This document shows, in pieces, positions 50,566-59,855 of a stretch of 64,000 nucleotides of DNA. The notes beneath the pieces were generated by a model. That model searched no databases. It had not been told where the DNA came from and worked only from the letters and a program-made list of their open reading frames with translations. The stretch is taken from NCBI GenBank assembly GCA_964520905.1, contig CAZFQL010000014.1:40604-104603 (forward strand). Direction: 5' to 3'. Origin of the DNA: JAGVIE01 sp964520905. GTDB lineage: Bacteria > Bacteroidota > Ignavibacteria > UBA10030 > SZUA-254. Both the position numbers and the translations under genes were made by a program. Positions within the stretch are counted from its first letter, which is position 1. Each line of letters starts with the position of its first letter.

Positions 50566-51737
50566 TTCTCCTTTATAAAAGTAAGACAGACAACATTATT
50601 CCCGAAGCCGCCGAAGTTACATGTGAATCCGATCTTCGCATTCTTTACTTGCCGCTTCTTAGCTTCACCGCGCAACTGAAGAACAATCTCATGCGCTTGG
50701 CCGACGCCTGTGGCGCCAACGGGATGTCCTTTTGCTTTAAGTCCGCCGGATGGATTGATTGGAATTTTACCCCCGATTTTAGTTTCCCCTTTTTCAAGTG
50801 CGATATGTCCTTCACCTTTTTTGAAGAAACCGACTTCTTCGCTTTCCGCAATTTCAAGAATGGTAAAAGCATCATGTAGTTCTGCGACATCAACATCTTG
50901 CGGTTTTACTTTTGCCATTTCGAACGATTGCCGTGCTGCTTCGCGTACTGCAAGAAGATCGGTTGGATCCTTTCGCTCATGGACTGCGTGCGTATCGGTT
51001 GCTTGTCCGATGCCTGCAAGTCGAATCATCGGTTTGTTGATTTTCTTCATTACCTCAGCGCTGGCAAGAATTAAACAAGCGCCACCATCGGAAACGGGGC
51101 ACATGTCGTAGAATCTCAGCGGATCAGCGACGAATGGATTATTAGTAGAAGCTTCGGGCGAATCGAGAATACCTTCGAGCGTAATTTCTTCGTGGAGATG
51201 AGCGTAGAAATTATCCATTGCGTTGTGATGATTTTTAACCGCAACCATTGCAAGATGCCGCGAAGTTACACCATACTTTTCCATGTACAAGCGAGCGAAC
51301 ATTCCAGCAAGAGATGGAAGAGTTACGCCATAAATATATTCTGCGAGAGGATGAGTAAGCGTTGCTACAAAATCTGTAGCTTCCAACTGATTAACTTCTC
51401 TCATTCGTTCTGCGCCGATTACCATTACTACATCGTGCATCCCCGATGCAACCGCCATGAATCCTTCTTTGATTGCAGATGCGCCAGATGCAGGACCGTT
51501 TTCAATCGTAACAGCGCCGGCGGGTGTAAGACTCAAATGATCAACAACAGCACTTGCCAAACCGGTTTGTGCATTCACTCTGCCGCTTCCCATATTGGCA
51601 ACGTAAAGCTGATCGATTTTTTTAAGTCCGCTATCACGCAATGCCATCAATCCCGGATAAGCAGCAATTTCAACGAGCGGGTATTCGAGCCGCGTGAAAC
51701 TTGTTATTCCAATTCCCGCGACATAAACTTCTCTCAT
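50562..51737 (-). CDS. Thiolase-like protein lacking the nucleophilic cysteine
   Basis: A 391-residue protein of the SCP-x/archaeal acetyl-CoA acetyltransferase group. The fold is complete: VYVAGIGITSFTR at the start, LHDAFTILEIAESEEVGF (HDxF motif), GGLKAKGHPVGATG (catalytic His) and the last Cys in TCNFGGFGNNVVCL. But the nucleophile position, normally Cys in ENxCASG, reads IENGPASGAS, giving Pro82. No cysteine is next to it. A normal covalent acyl-enzyme cannot form, so it may catalyse a non-covalent C-C reaction, act in CoA/substrate binding with its DUF35 partner, or be inactive. The start ATG is two bases after the acetyltransferase-like gene. Confidence 0.88.
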   Translation of the reverse strand: MREVYVAGIGITSFTRLEYPLVEIAAYPGLMALRDSGLKKIDQLYVANMGSGRVNAQTGLASAVVDHLSLTPAGAVTIENGPASGASAIKEGFMAVASGMHDVVMVIGAERMREVNQLEATDFVATLTHPLAEYIYGVTLPSLAGMFARLYMEKYGVTSRHLAMVAVKNHHNAMDNFYAHLHEEITLEGILDSPEASTNNPFVADPLRFYDMCPVSDGGACLILASAEVMKKINKPMIRLAGIGQATDTHAVHERKDPTDLLAVREAARQSFEMAKVKPQDVDVAELHDAFTILEIAESEEVGFFKKGEGHIALEKGETKIGGKIPINPSGGLKAKGHPVGATGVGQAHEIVLQLRGEAKKRQVKNAKIGFTCNFGGFGNNVVCLTFIKEK

Positions 51738-51738
51738 A

Positions 51739-52485
51739 TTAAATTCCTCCTAACTTTCTTCTCATATCTATAAGAGAAGTGCCTGTGTTATCGAGCATTG
51801 AACGTGTAGCGGCTAATAAATCTTCGGGAGGTTTTGGAGGATCGGTGGGTGGAAGTATTGCCGCATGTGCCTTCGCGAGTAATTTTTCAGGAACGGGACG
51901 CCTTCCAACTACTAACGTATTTCGTGCTCTATCAAATAATTCTTTTGTCAATGACCAAGCGGGACAGCCGCCCAACTCGTGAGGAATATGAAATCTTTTT
52001 TCAAGTTTGTACTCAATCATCCATCTTCTAAAACCGATGGGTGATTCGGCAACGATCAAAACTTCTTTCTGTTTAAGAATATCCATATGATATTCCATTT
52101 TAGCGGCAAATGCGTGTGCCCCGACTCGCAGTCCACGCCGCATAGATAGAGTATGAAACGACATACCAATATCTGGATTAACTATTCTACCGTTTACAAC
52201 GGCAACAATCTCACCATCGACTTGCGCAGCTAGAACGTATTCATCCTGCACACGGTAAGTATAGTAAGCGAGCAATTCGGCATATACTCTTGCCGCAACG
52301 ATGTGATAATAATCCCGCTCAACGTGCATAAGCTTTTCAACGTGCGGGAGGATATCTGGAATCTCATCGCGGTTGACCTGCCGTACCACCATTTCCTGAC
52401 CGTTTGAAAGTATCATGTATTTTGCGGGGAATTCTGGCAGTACCATATCGACCGGGCGTAAGATTTTTTCCAAATCTATTGACAT
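51739..52485 (-). CDS. GNAT-like acetyltransferase-fold protein
   Basis: A 248-residue protein. The middle (about residues 30-170) looks like a GNAT-type domain: QEMVVRQVNRDEIPDILPHV, EYVLAAQVDGEIVAVVNGRI, RRGLRVGAHAFAAKMEYHM. The canonical R/QxxGxG/A loop is only partly matched (RRGLRVGA), so acetyltransferase activity is not certain. The C-terminal 60 residues are proline-rich and helical. First gene of the ten-gene operon, two bases before the thiolase-like gene. The 265-base upstream gap should contain the operon promoter. Role in the pathway unknown. Confidence 0.6.
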   Translation of the reverse strand: MSIDLEKILRPVDMVLPEFPAKYMILSNGQEMVVRQVNRDEIPDILPHVEKLMHVERDYYHIVAARVYAELLAYYTYRVQDEYVLAAQVDGEIVAVVNGRIVNPDIGMSFHTLSMRRGLRVGAHAFAAKMEYHMDILKQKEVLIVAESPIGFRRWMIEYKLEKRFHIPHELGGCPAWSLTKELFDRARNTLVVGRRPVPEKLLAKAHAAILPPTDPPKPPEDLLAATRSMLDNTGTSLIDMRRKLGGI

Positions 52486-52750
52486 AAAAACCTCTTTGTG
52501 AATGATATTATTTTTTTATTAAATTTTCTTTAAAAGAGAAACAGACTATTTGATGATAACTGTTTATCGAATCCAATCACCATCAAATCAGGAATGAGGG
52601 TGATAAATCAATCAATGTTACTTAATATTAACATTTTTTTGGGGCTTATCCAAAGATTTTTGTATAGTTTGACATTCATAGAATCTCTTGGTAAATTCAT
52701 TGGATTCAAAATCCATCGTATTTCTAAGAAGCCAACATAAAGAGATCAAT

Positions 52751-55654
52751 ATGAAAAAAGCGCTAATACTTTTAATAATGTTGATAGTGATTATCACCAA
52801 TATGTTATCAACCGATTTGTACAAAAGGGTTAAAGTTTTCATGCCTGACGAAGCGACATATCGAAAATTCTTGTCAACCGGTATTGATATGGAGGGTGCG
52901 GTCGGCAAGATAGGCGGCTGGGTAGAAGTAACTTTATCGAATGAAGAATTGAAGAATGTTAACCTTCTCGGTTTTCAAACTCAGGTTTTAGTCGAAGACC
53001 TGACAAAATATTTTTCCGGGCGGTTAACAAAAATTCCTTATAATGCCTTAGGATTCGGAGACGGCAGTATGGGAGGGAATTATACTTTTGATGAGGTTGT
53101 ACAACAACTTGATTCAATGCGCAATTTATATCCTACGTTGATCTCGGAAAAATTCAGTATCGGGAATACACTACAGGGGAGAAACATATGGGCTGTACGA
53201 TTGACAAAATATCCGGATATTGTCTCATCGAAGCCGGAAGTATTATACACCGCGCTTACTCATGCGCGGGAACCTCAGGGAATGATGAATCTTATCTATT
53301 TCATGTGGCACCTTCTCCAAAATTACGGGAGTGATTCTGGGGCAACATATTTAGTGGATAATCGTCAATTGTATTTTGTACCCGTCATCAATGCAGACGG
53401 TTATGAGGCGAACCGGAGAATTTCTCCTTCGGGCGGAGGAATGAGAAGGAAGAATATGCGAAACGTGGTCACTGATAATGATTCGTATGGCGTCGATTTA
53501 AATCGTAATTATGGTTACAAGTGGGGGTTGGATGATGCAGGGTCAAGCCCTTATACAACTTCTGCAACTTACCGGGGAGCCGGACCTTTTAGCGAACCCG
53601 AAATTTTATCTGTTGCATTATTTTGTGTTTCTCAAAATATTAAAGTTGCCTTTAATTATCATTCATACGGTAATTTGTTGCTATATCCATGGGATCATAC
53701 ATCGTTGAATGAATCGCCCGATTCTGTACTCTTTGCGGAGTATGGACAGGACATGACGAAGTACAATCATTATTTCACAGGTCCCAGCGGTAAAAGTTTA
53801 TATCTGGTAAATGGCGGCGCCACCGATTGGATGTACGGCGAGCAGGATTCTAAAAATAAAATATTTTCATTCCTTCCCGAAGTTGGAAGTAGTGGCGATG
53901 GTTTTTGGCCCTCTTCATCGAGAATTCTTCCAATTGCTCAAGAGAACCTTTATCCAAATTTATATCTGGCTAATGTCGCAGGCAGTTATCCTCGGATTCA
54001 ATCATCTTTAATTGTTGATCAAAGCGGAGATGGTTTTTTAGAAAAAGGAGAACCCTTCACATGCTATCTTACAGTTCGAAATAAAGGTTTAGATACGACA
54101 AGTAATTTAACTCTCGAATTATCCACCTCCTCATCAGCTATTCAAACAACGAGTATTCCTTATTCTCCTGGAACGATCGCTCCGGTTACAAATTTTGAAA
54201 TTTCCGTTCCTTGCACGGTTAGCGCTGCGGCGCCAAGTAATTTCTATTCCTTATATTTGAAAATCAAAGAAGAACCAAACCGGTACATCTACGATACTGT
54301 TAAGATATTTGTTGGGAAATTCAATTTGGCATTTTCCGATAGTGGTGAAAATGGATTTGGAAATTGGGTAACAAACGTTGGATGGGGTTTATCTGCAATT
54401 TCACATTCACCTGTAAATTCATTCACCGACAGTCCGGGGAGAAATTACACAGACATCACAGATAACAGTATGACACTCAGTACTCCATTTGATATGCATA
54501 ATACTGAAAAAATATTTCTTAGGTTTTGGTGCCGATGGGATATTGAATCAGAATGGGATTTTGCGACTGTAGAAGCATCATCAGATGGCGGAGCAAGTTG
54601 GTCAACTGTACCAGGCCGGTATACGAGACCTGCCAGTGGAATTGGCGTGCAGGTTGCGGGAACGTTTGGATATGATGGAGTGAAAAGCGAATGGGTAGAA
54701 GACGAGATGGATGTATCTCAATATGCTTCATCGAATTTTAAGATAAGATTCCGTCTTAAAAGCGATGACTATGTTACTCGTGATGGATTTTATGTCGACG
54801 ATATCCGATTCCTCGTCAATTATAAAGATACGACACAGAGAACACTGTCAATAACACTCAATGATCAGTGGAATTTAGTTTCCATACCAATTGATACCGA
54901 GAGCGTAGTTAAAGACAGTATCTTCCCGACCTCGATATCATCAGCTTATGCATATTCCGGGAGTTCTTATATTCCATTAGATACTCTTCGAAGGCTTGTC
55001 GGCTATTGGTTAAAATTTAATTCGCCTACCGAAGTGCAATGGAAGGGCACACCGAACCTAAGTGGAATAATCGGGGTTGCTGAAGGGTGGAATCTAATCG
55101 GTTCAATCTCTGAGCCAATTCCAGTAACTAATATAACGAGCAATCCTCCAGATATTATCACAAGCGCATTTTTCAAATATTCTTCCAGCTATGGGATCGC
55201 CGATTCCATCCATCCGGGCTTGGGTTACTGGGTAAAAGTCAGCCAATCCGGCTCACTTATTTTCTCGTTGAATTCAGCAAGATCAGCTTCATCACCGGTA
55301 AAAATCAAATCAACATCCGAGTTTCCTCCTCCTCCTCCATTTATGAATACCGATGCGAAGGAAATTCCGGCGAAATACAGTCTTGATGATGCATTCCCCA
55401 ATCCATTCAATCCTTCAACCGTTATCAATTACCAGTTGCCGATTGATAGTAGAGTCTCTCTAAAAGTGTATAACGTGCTTGGACAGGTTGCTAATATTTT
55501 AGCCGAAGAAGTCCAGGAAGTCGGGTTCAAATCAATTACATGGAATGCCTCGGGTTCAACGAGCGGTATTTACTTTATCAAATTGGAGGCGATCGACATT
55601 GCCGATCCAAGTAAAGTGTTCACACAAGTTAAAAAAGTTTTGCTTCTCAAATAA
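52751..55654 (+). CDS. Secreted M14 zinc carboxypeptidase with type IX-like C-terminal sorting domain
   Basis: A 967-residue secreted peptidase. Signal peptide (about 1-22), short N-terminal region, then an M14 domain (about 90-430). Zinc ligands are His and Glu in THAREPQG and His in FNYHSYGNLL; the catalytic Glu is in FLPEVGSSGDGF; VDLNRNYGYKWG binds the substrate carboxylate. Beta-sandwich domains follow (about 450-720, including a MAM-like segment ENGFGNWVTNVGW), then a repeat-like region and a C-terminal sorting domain with DAFPNPFNPSTVINYQLP and SGIYFIKL. The last is typical of Por/type IX substrates. The start at 52751 begins the signal peptide; upstream codons in frame are not supported. 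Confidence 0.92.
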   Translation: MKKALILLIMLIVIITNMLSTDLYKRVKVFMPDEATYRKFLSTGIDMEGAVGKIGGWVEVTLSNEELKNVNLLGFQTQVLVEDLTKYFSGRLTKIPYNALGFGDGSMGGNYTFDEVVQQLDSMRNLYPTLISEKFSIGNTLQGRNIWAVRLTKYPDIVSSKPEVLYTALTHAREPQGMMNLIYFMWHLLQNYGSDSGATYLVDNRQLYFVPVINADGYEANRRISPSGGGMRRKNMRNVVTDNDSYGVDLNRNYGYKWGLDDAGSSPYTTSATYRGAGPFSEPEILSVALFCVSQNIKVAFNYHSYGNLLLYPWDHTSLNESPDSVLFAEYGQDMTKYNHYFTGPSGKSLYLVNGGATDWMYGEQDSKNKIFSFLPEVGSSGDGFWPSSSRILPIAQENLYPNLYLANVAGSYPRIQSSLIVDQSGDGFLEKGEPFTCYLTVRNKGLDTTSNLTLELSTSSSAIQTTSIPYSPGTIAPVTNFEISVPCTVSAAAPSNFYSLYLKIKEEPNRYIYDTVKIFVGKFNLAFSDSGENGFGNWVTNVGWGLSAISHSPVNSFTDSPGRNYTDITDNSMTLSTPFDMHNTEKIFLRFWCRWDIESEWDFATVEASSDGGASWSTVPGRYTRPASGIGVQVAGTFGYDGVKSEWVEDEMDVSQYASSNFKIRFRLKSDDYVTRDGFYVDDIRFLVNYKDTTQRTLSITLNDQWNLVSIPIDTESVVKDSIFPTSISSAYAYSGSSYIPLDTLRRLVGYWLKFNSPTEVQWKGTPNLSGIIGVAEGWNLIGSISEPIPVTNITSNPPDIITSAFFKYSSSYGIADSIHPGLGYWVKVSQSGSLIFSLNSARSASSPVKIKSTSEFPPPPPFMNTDAKEIPAKYSLDDAFPNPFNPSTVINYQLPIDSRVSLKVYNVLGQVANILAEEVQEVGFKSITWNASGSTSGIYFIKLEAIDIADPSKVFTQVKKVLLLK

Positions 55655-55942
55655 TGTCACGATAAAAAGTATTCCCGCCCCGCCGCTGGGGCAGGAGCGT
55701 GTTGAGGTGATGACTGTGAATATTCTGCCGGTAAAAGAAACTATTTCAATTGGGACTTAGCCAAAATTTTCTAATGGATATTTACTTTTACTATAGATTA
55801 TGCCCTTCATATTCGAATTATTAACCTATGACTAGTATTGTTTGAGCGGAGCAAATGAACTTGACAATTTCCTATTATCTGGTTAACTTCATGGGTTGTT
55901 AATTTAGCCGAACCTTATATAAATCACAATACTAGGTCTTTG

Positions 55943-56779
55943 ATGAATATTCTTCTCGTTACTGAAGATTCTTCTTATCGTTTACTTGTTAGAAAATATC
56001 TTTCTGATGAAGGTTTTACTGTGTCGCTTGCCCGGGATGTCAGGGAAGGAATGCGGTCTATTAGAACAGAAAAAATTGATTTGGTTATTGCCGATCATGC
56101 CATGAAAATTATGGACGGTTTCGATTTTTGTAGTCAAGCACGCGGGATCTTAGGGGGAAAAGAAATTCCTTTCGTGCTGGTTTCCATCTACGATGATGAG
56201 GTCACAAAGATGAAAGCGCAGATAATGAAGAACGGCGGTTTCATCAGAAAAGGCGCTCCCTTCAGTGAAATGATAACATTGATTAATCATTTGATGACGC
56301 CAGAAGATCAGGGCGGCGGATTGGCACCCTTTACATCTTCACCAGCAAATATTCCTAATCCTCCTAAAACTGTTCCACAAATAATCGACACCGCAGCAGA
56401 AAATGCACATCTAACATTGCGGATTCTTCTTGTCGATGACGATGATAATTTCAGAAAAGTCCTGGCTGACACTTTATCCGATGAAGGATATGCCGATATA
56501 ACCCAGGCGATCGATGGCGGCGAGGCAATAGAATTTCTAAAGGATCAACATTTCGATCTTGTTTTACTTGACATCATAATGCCGAATGTTTCAGGTTTCG
56601 GTGTATTGAAGTTTATTCATGAGAATGTACCTTCCACTAAAACGATTATGCTGACGGCATACGCTGATATGAAGCTCGCTGTCGAGGCGAAACAACTTGG
56701 CGCCGCCGACTTTATCGCTAAACCATTTATGCGCGACGATTTGCTAACAACCATCAAGCAAGTTTTATCCCAGCAATAA
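55943..56779 (+). CDS. Double receiver-domain response regulator
   Basis: A 278-residue protein with two CheY-like receiver domains and no output domain. REC1 (about 1-120) has the acidic pair in LLVTEDSS, phospho-acceptor Asp in LVIADHAMKIMDG and Lys in FIRKGAPF. A linker rich in Pro, Ser and Thr (about 122-155) joins REC2 (about 158-278), with LLVDDDDNFR, acceptor Asp in LVLLDIIMPNVSG, Thr in IMLTAYAD and Lys in FIAKPFMR. It could act as a phosphorelay or protein-interaction module. ATG at 55943 is chosen over the TTG one codon earlier. No histidine kinase is next to it. Confidence 0.9.
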   Translation: MNILLVTEDSSYRLLVRKYLSDEGFTVSLARDVREGMRSIRTEKIDLVIADHAMKIMDGFDFCSQARGILGGKEIPFVLVSIYDDEVTKMKAQIMKNGGFIRKGAPFSEMITLINHLMTPEDQGGGLAPFTSSPANIPNPPKTVPQIIDTAAENAHLTLRILLVDDDDNFRKVLADTLSDEGYADITQAIDGGEAIEFLKDQHFDLVLLDIIMPNVSGFGVLKFIHENVPSTKTIMLTAYADMKLAVEAKQLGAADFIAKPFMRDDLLTTIKQVLSQQ

Positions 56780-56875
56780 AATTTACCATATTGCCGCCGT
56801 TCGTTCTTATGAATCACGGGAGAACTTCTCCTTTTCTACATACCACGTGAAATTCCAACAAATTCAGTATCGATA

Positions 56876-58378
56876 ATGCATTTCTTAATATTTAATTATT
56901 CGCGGTGGGGAAAATACGTCATTGTCGCTTTTTCCGCTTTGAGTGTTATTTATATCTGTCTCCTTTTCCCTGACTCAGAGGTGAAATTCCAGAATGGTTT
57001 TATCGGTAAGCCATTCCTATGGAATCAAGACGCTAAATGGGAGGAGATTGAATCCCAGTTTACTGAAGCGCGAAACTCCGGCTGCGATAGTCTGAGAGAA
57101 AGACTGCAATTCAGATTAAAATTAGGATGGCAACTGAACAAAATGTTGTCGCTCCGATATTACGATATTTCGGACAGCATATTCAACTTAATAGAGGAAA
57201 ACATTTTTTCTCTCGGTCCGATGGTTGGCACCTGTCCTGACCATCTGATGGATTTTGTACTGATGGTTGTATCGATGCGTGATGCAGTGAAGGATCAATC
57301 ACAGCCTTGGAATATCGATTCTGTATCAACGAGGATAAGGTTATATCGTTTGTTGTACGGCGGCAGGGCTGCAATCGAAGAAGTTATGCTGCAAGCAAAC
57401 CGGGATACTTTTCCTTCAACCGTTTTATGCCGGGATGAACCATCGCATACTCCTTCTGTGAATATTCTTGGCGTAAGAATTCACAGCGGCGACATTCTTG
57501 TTTCGCGAGGCGGCGCACCTACTTCAGCTTTAATCGCGAGAGGGAACGACTATCAGGGCAATTTTTCGCACATTGCGCTTGCTTGTGTTGATTCCGGAAT
57601 CATAAATATAATTGAATCGCATATTGAAAAAGGGGTAACCGTTTCATCGATAGATGATTATCTTCGCGACAAAAAACTACGCATTATGGTTCTTCGTCTG
57701 CATTCTAATTTGCCGTCTTTGATAAACGATCCGATGCTTCCTCATAAAGCGGCTTCAAGAATGCTTGAATATGCGCGATCCAGTCATATCCCTTATGACT
57801 TTTCGATGGATCTGCTCGATACATCTAAAATGTTTTGTTCGGAAGTAGTATCATATGCATATAGACATTACGGTCTGACATTATGGAGGGGAATCTCCAC
57901 TATTTCATCCGCAGGTACTGCCTCATGGCTTGCGGCGTTCGGAGTAGAGCGCTTTGAAACACAGGAGCCTTCCGACTTAGAGTATGACCCGCAGTTAAGC
58001 GTCGTTGCTGAATGGCGTGACCGTGAAGCATTATTCAAAGATCATGTCGATAATGCGGTGATTGAAGCGATGCTCGAGGGAGCCGAGCGCGGCGATCAAT
58101 TAAGATACGATTGGTATATGCTTCCGATAGCCCGGATATTAAAAATGTATAGTGTTCTGGCTAATTTATTCGGCGGTATCGGTCCGATACCCGAGGGAAT
58201 GAATGCGACCACCGCACTTAAGAACAGAAATTTAACTATCTGTCATGCGAAAATCACAACGGAAGTTTTTAACAATGCGGAAATTTTTCAAAAAAGATTC
58301 GGATACGTTCCTCCATATTGGGAATTACTGAAGCTTGCCCGGCAAGCTGTCTCGCAAAATCGCAAATCCCTCAACTGA
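56876..58378 (+). CDS. Membrane-anchored YiiX/YebB-like cysteine hydrolase
   Basis: A 500-residue protein. One N-terminal membrane segment (about 14-32). After a helical region (about 50-180) comes a permuted NlpC/P60-like (YiiX) domain (about 200-340): GDILVSRGG...LIARGNDYQGNFSHIALACVD with the catalytic His, and SKMFCSEVVSYAY with the catalytic Cys. The C-terminal 150 residues are helical and family-specific. Members are thought to cleave peptide, lipid or amide bonds at the envelope; the substrate is unknown. It follows the response regulator by about 100 bases on the same strand. Confidence 0.82.
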   Translation: MHFLIFNYSRWGKYVIVAFSALSVIYICLLFPDSEVKFQNGFIGKPFLWNQDAKWEEIESQFTEARNSGCDSLRERLQFRLKLGWQLNKMLSLRYYDISDSIFNLIEENIFSLGPMVGTCPDHLMDFVLMVVSMRDAVKDQSQPWNIDSVSTRIRLYRLLYGGRAAIEEVMLQANRDTFPSTVLCRDEPSHTPSVNILGVRIHSGDILVSRGGAPTSALIARGNDYQGNFSHIALACVDSGIINIIESHIEKGVTVSSIDDYLRDKKLRIMVLRLHSNLPSLINDPMLPHKAASRMLEYARSSHIPYDFSMDLLDTSKMFCSEVVSYAYRHYGLTLWRGISTISSAGTASWLAAFGVERFETQEPSDLEYDPQLSVVAEWRDREALFKDHVDNAVIEAMLEGAERGDQLRYDWYMLPIARILKMYSVLANLFGGIGPIPEGMNATTALKNRNLTICHAKITTEVFNNAEIFQKRFGYVPPYWELLKLARQAVSQNRKSLN

Positions 58379-58386
58379 TAATCGAC

Positions 58387-59850
58387 TCAATCATTACGCA
58401 AAGCTTCAACAGGATCCACGCGTGCCGCACGTGCCGCGGGATAAAATCCAGCTATAACGCTTACTCCAATTCCCACTCCAAGTGCAATCAGAATAAGCCA
58501 CATCGGCAGTGCAAATAATTCCATTTCTGGAATTCCTTCCCTACGCATATAAATCTGGGCAATCACCGAAACAATGCGCGTTATCGTCCACCCGAATAAA
58601 ATTCCGACTATTGTTCCGATGAAGCCGATTACACCCGATTCGACAAGAAAGAGTCCGCGTATCTCGATTTCGTCTGCTCCAAGCGATTTAAGAACGCCAA
58701 TTTCCCGTTTACGTTCGGTGATCGACATAACCATCGTGTTGACTATTCCAAGCGAAGCGGTAATAAGTGCGATCAAACCGACGACCCCAAGCGCCAAATC
58801 GAAATAGAAAAACGCTTTCTGGATTTGTTCGAATTGTTCTGCAAAACTGAAAGTTCTGAAACCCAAAGCCTCGATGGAATCCTTGACAGACTTGTATAAA
58901 ATATGAGGGTCGAGATCTATAGTAATCTGTGAGAAAGTTTTACCGCTCTTATCTTCCGGCGCTAAAAATATACTACCACTGCTCATGGCAGTGAATATTT
59001 CCACGGGACTTCCTCCAAGGCCGCTTGTACTAAACCGTGCGGCAGTCGTTATCGGAATAATAATCGGCTCGACTCGCAATTGACCCGAAGGTAATAACTC
59101 GCGCACTCCGCATACGGTTAGAGTATCGCTTACAACTTGTTGCGCATTTATGAATCCGCTCAGAAACCGTCTGACTGTCTCGTTCATTTCCGTCCTGATC
59201 ACATACGATCTGTACCGGCTATTGAATAGAGAATCGAATTTAATTCGTTTCAATCTATCCAATACTGTCTCACCTCGATCAACAAGAATGTGTACGAGTC
59301 CACTATCGATTGTTGAAACCCGAACCGATATAATAAGCGATTTTCCGACAATGGAATCCGGTAAATTAAATCCCAACTTTTTTGAAAGAGCGTCTGAAAC
59401 TATCACCTCTCGTGAACTGTCGCCAAAAAATGCTCTGCCGGAACGCATTCTTGAAAACAATTTGGTACGTATAGCGGCAGTTGGAAGCGCCTGTGCTTTT
59501 GAATCAATTAATGAGTCGCCTAATTTCACCTTAACGGTAAATGCATCATAGGGATATACCAGATTAACGCCGGGAACCGACGATATTTTTTCAAGAGCGG
59601 CATTATCAAGTTTTGGCGACGAAGCCGTATCGGAACCGTTTGATTTATTTTTAGGAAATACCTGCATAGTGGAAAACAAGCCGAGGTCATTGAACTGCCT
59701 GGAGATGTACTCCTGATTTCCTGCGCCGAAAGACAGCATCGAAACGAAGGCGGCAATTGCAATAACGATTCCTGATATGGTCAGAAATGCACGGAGTTTC
59801 ATCCGCCATAAATTGCCTGTAGAGATAACTACAAGATCGCGAAGAGTCAT
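58387..59850 (-). CDS. ABC transporter permease, MacB/FtsX type
   Basis: A 487-residue permease of the MacB/LolC type VII group. One N-terminal membrane segment (about 20-42, LTISGIVIAIAAFVSMLSFG), a large periplasmic domain (about 45-350) of MacB_PCD type, and three C-terminal membrane segments (about 355-470) with the FtsX block AIGVVGLIALIT-like segment (LGVVGLIALITASLGIVNTM), SITERKREIGVLKSLGAD and the end RAARVDPVEALRND. Such permeases move envelope substrates or signals by mechanotransmission rather than classical transport. It follows its ATPase gene by five bases. Confidence 0.92.
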   Translation of the reverse strand: MTLRDLVVISTGNLWRMKLRAFLTISGIVIAIAAFVSMLSFGAGNQEYISRQFNDLGLFSTMQVFPKNKSNGSDTASSPKLDNAALEKISSVPGVNLVYPYDAFTVKVKLGDSLIDSKAQALPTAAIRTKLFSRMRSGRAFFGDSSREVIVSDALSKKLGFNLPDSIVGKSLIISVRVSTIDSGLVHILVDRGETVLDRLKRIKFDSLFNSRYRSYVIRTEMNETVRRFLSGFINAQQVVSDTLTVCGVRELLPSGQLRVEPIIIPITTAARFSTSGLGGSPVEIFTAMSSGSIFLAPEDKSGKTFSQITIDLDPHILYKSVKDSIEALGFRTFSFAEQFEQIQKAFFYFDLALGVVGLIALITASLGIVNTMVMSITERKREIGVLKSLGADEIEIRGLFLVESGVIGFIGTIVGILFGWTITRIVSVIAQIYMRREGIPEMELFALPMWLILIALGVGIGVSVIAGFYPAARAARVDPVEALRND

Positions 59851-59855
59851 GATGG

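Noticed and set aside
55655..55942. Possible small gene between the carboxypeptidase and response regulator genes (PAPPLGQERVEV-like frame)
   Set aside because: The frame continues out of the carboxypeptidase region without a start or ribosome site and resembles no family.
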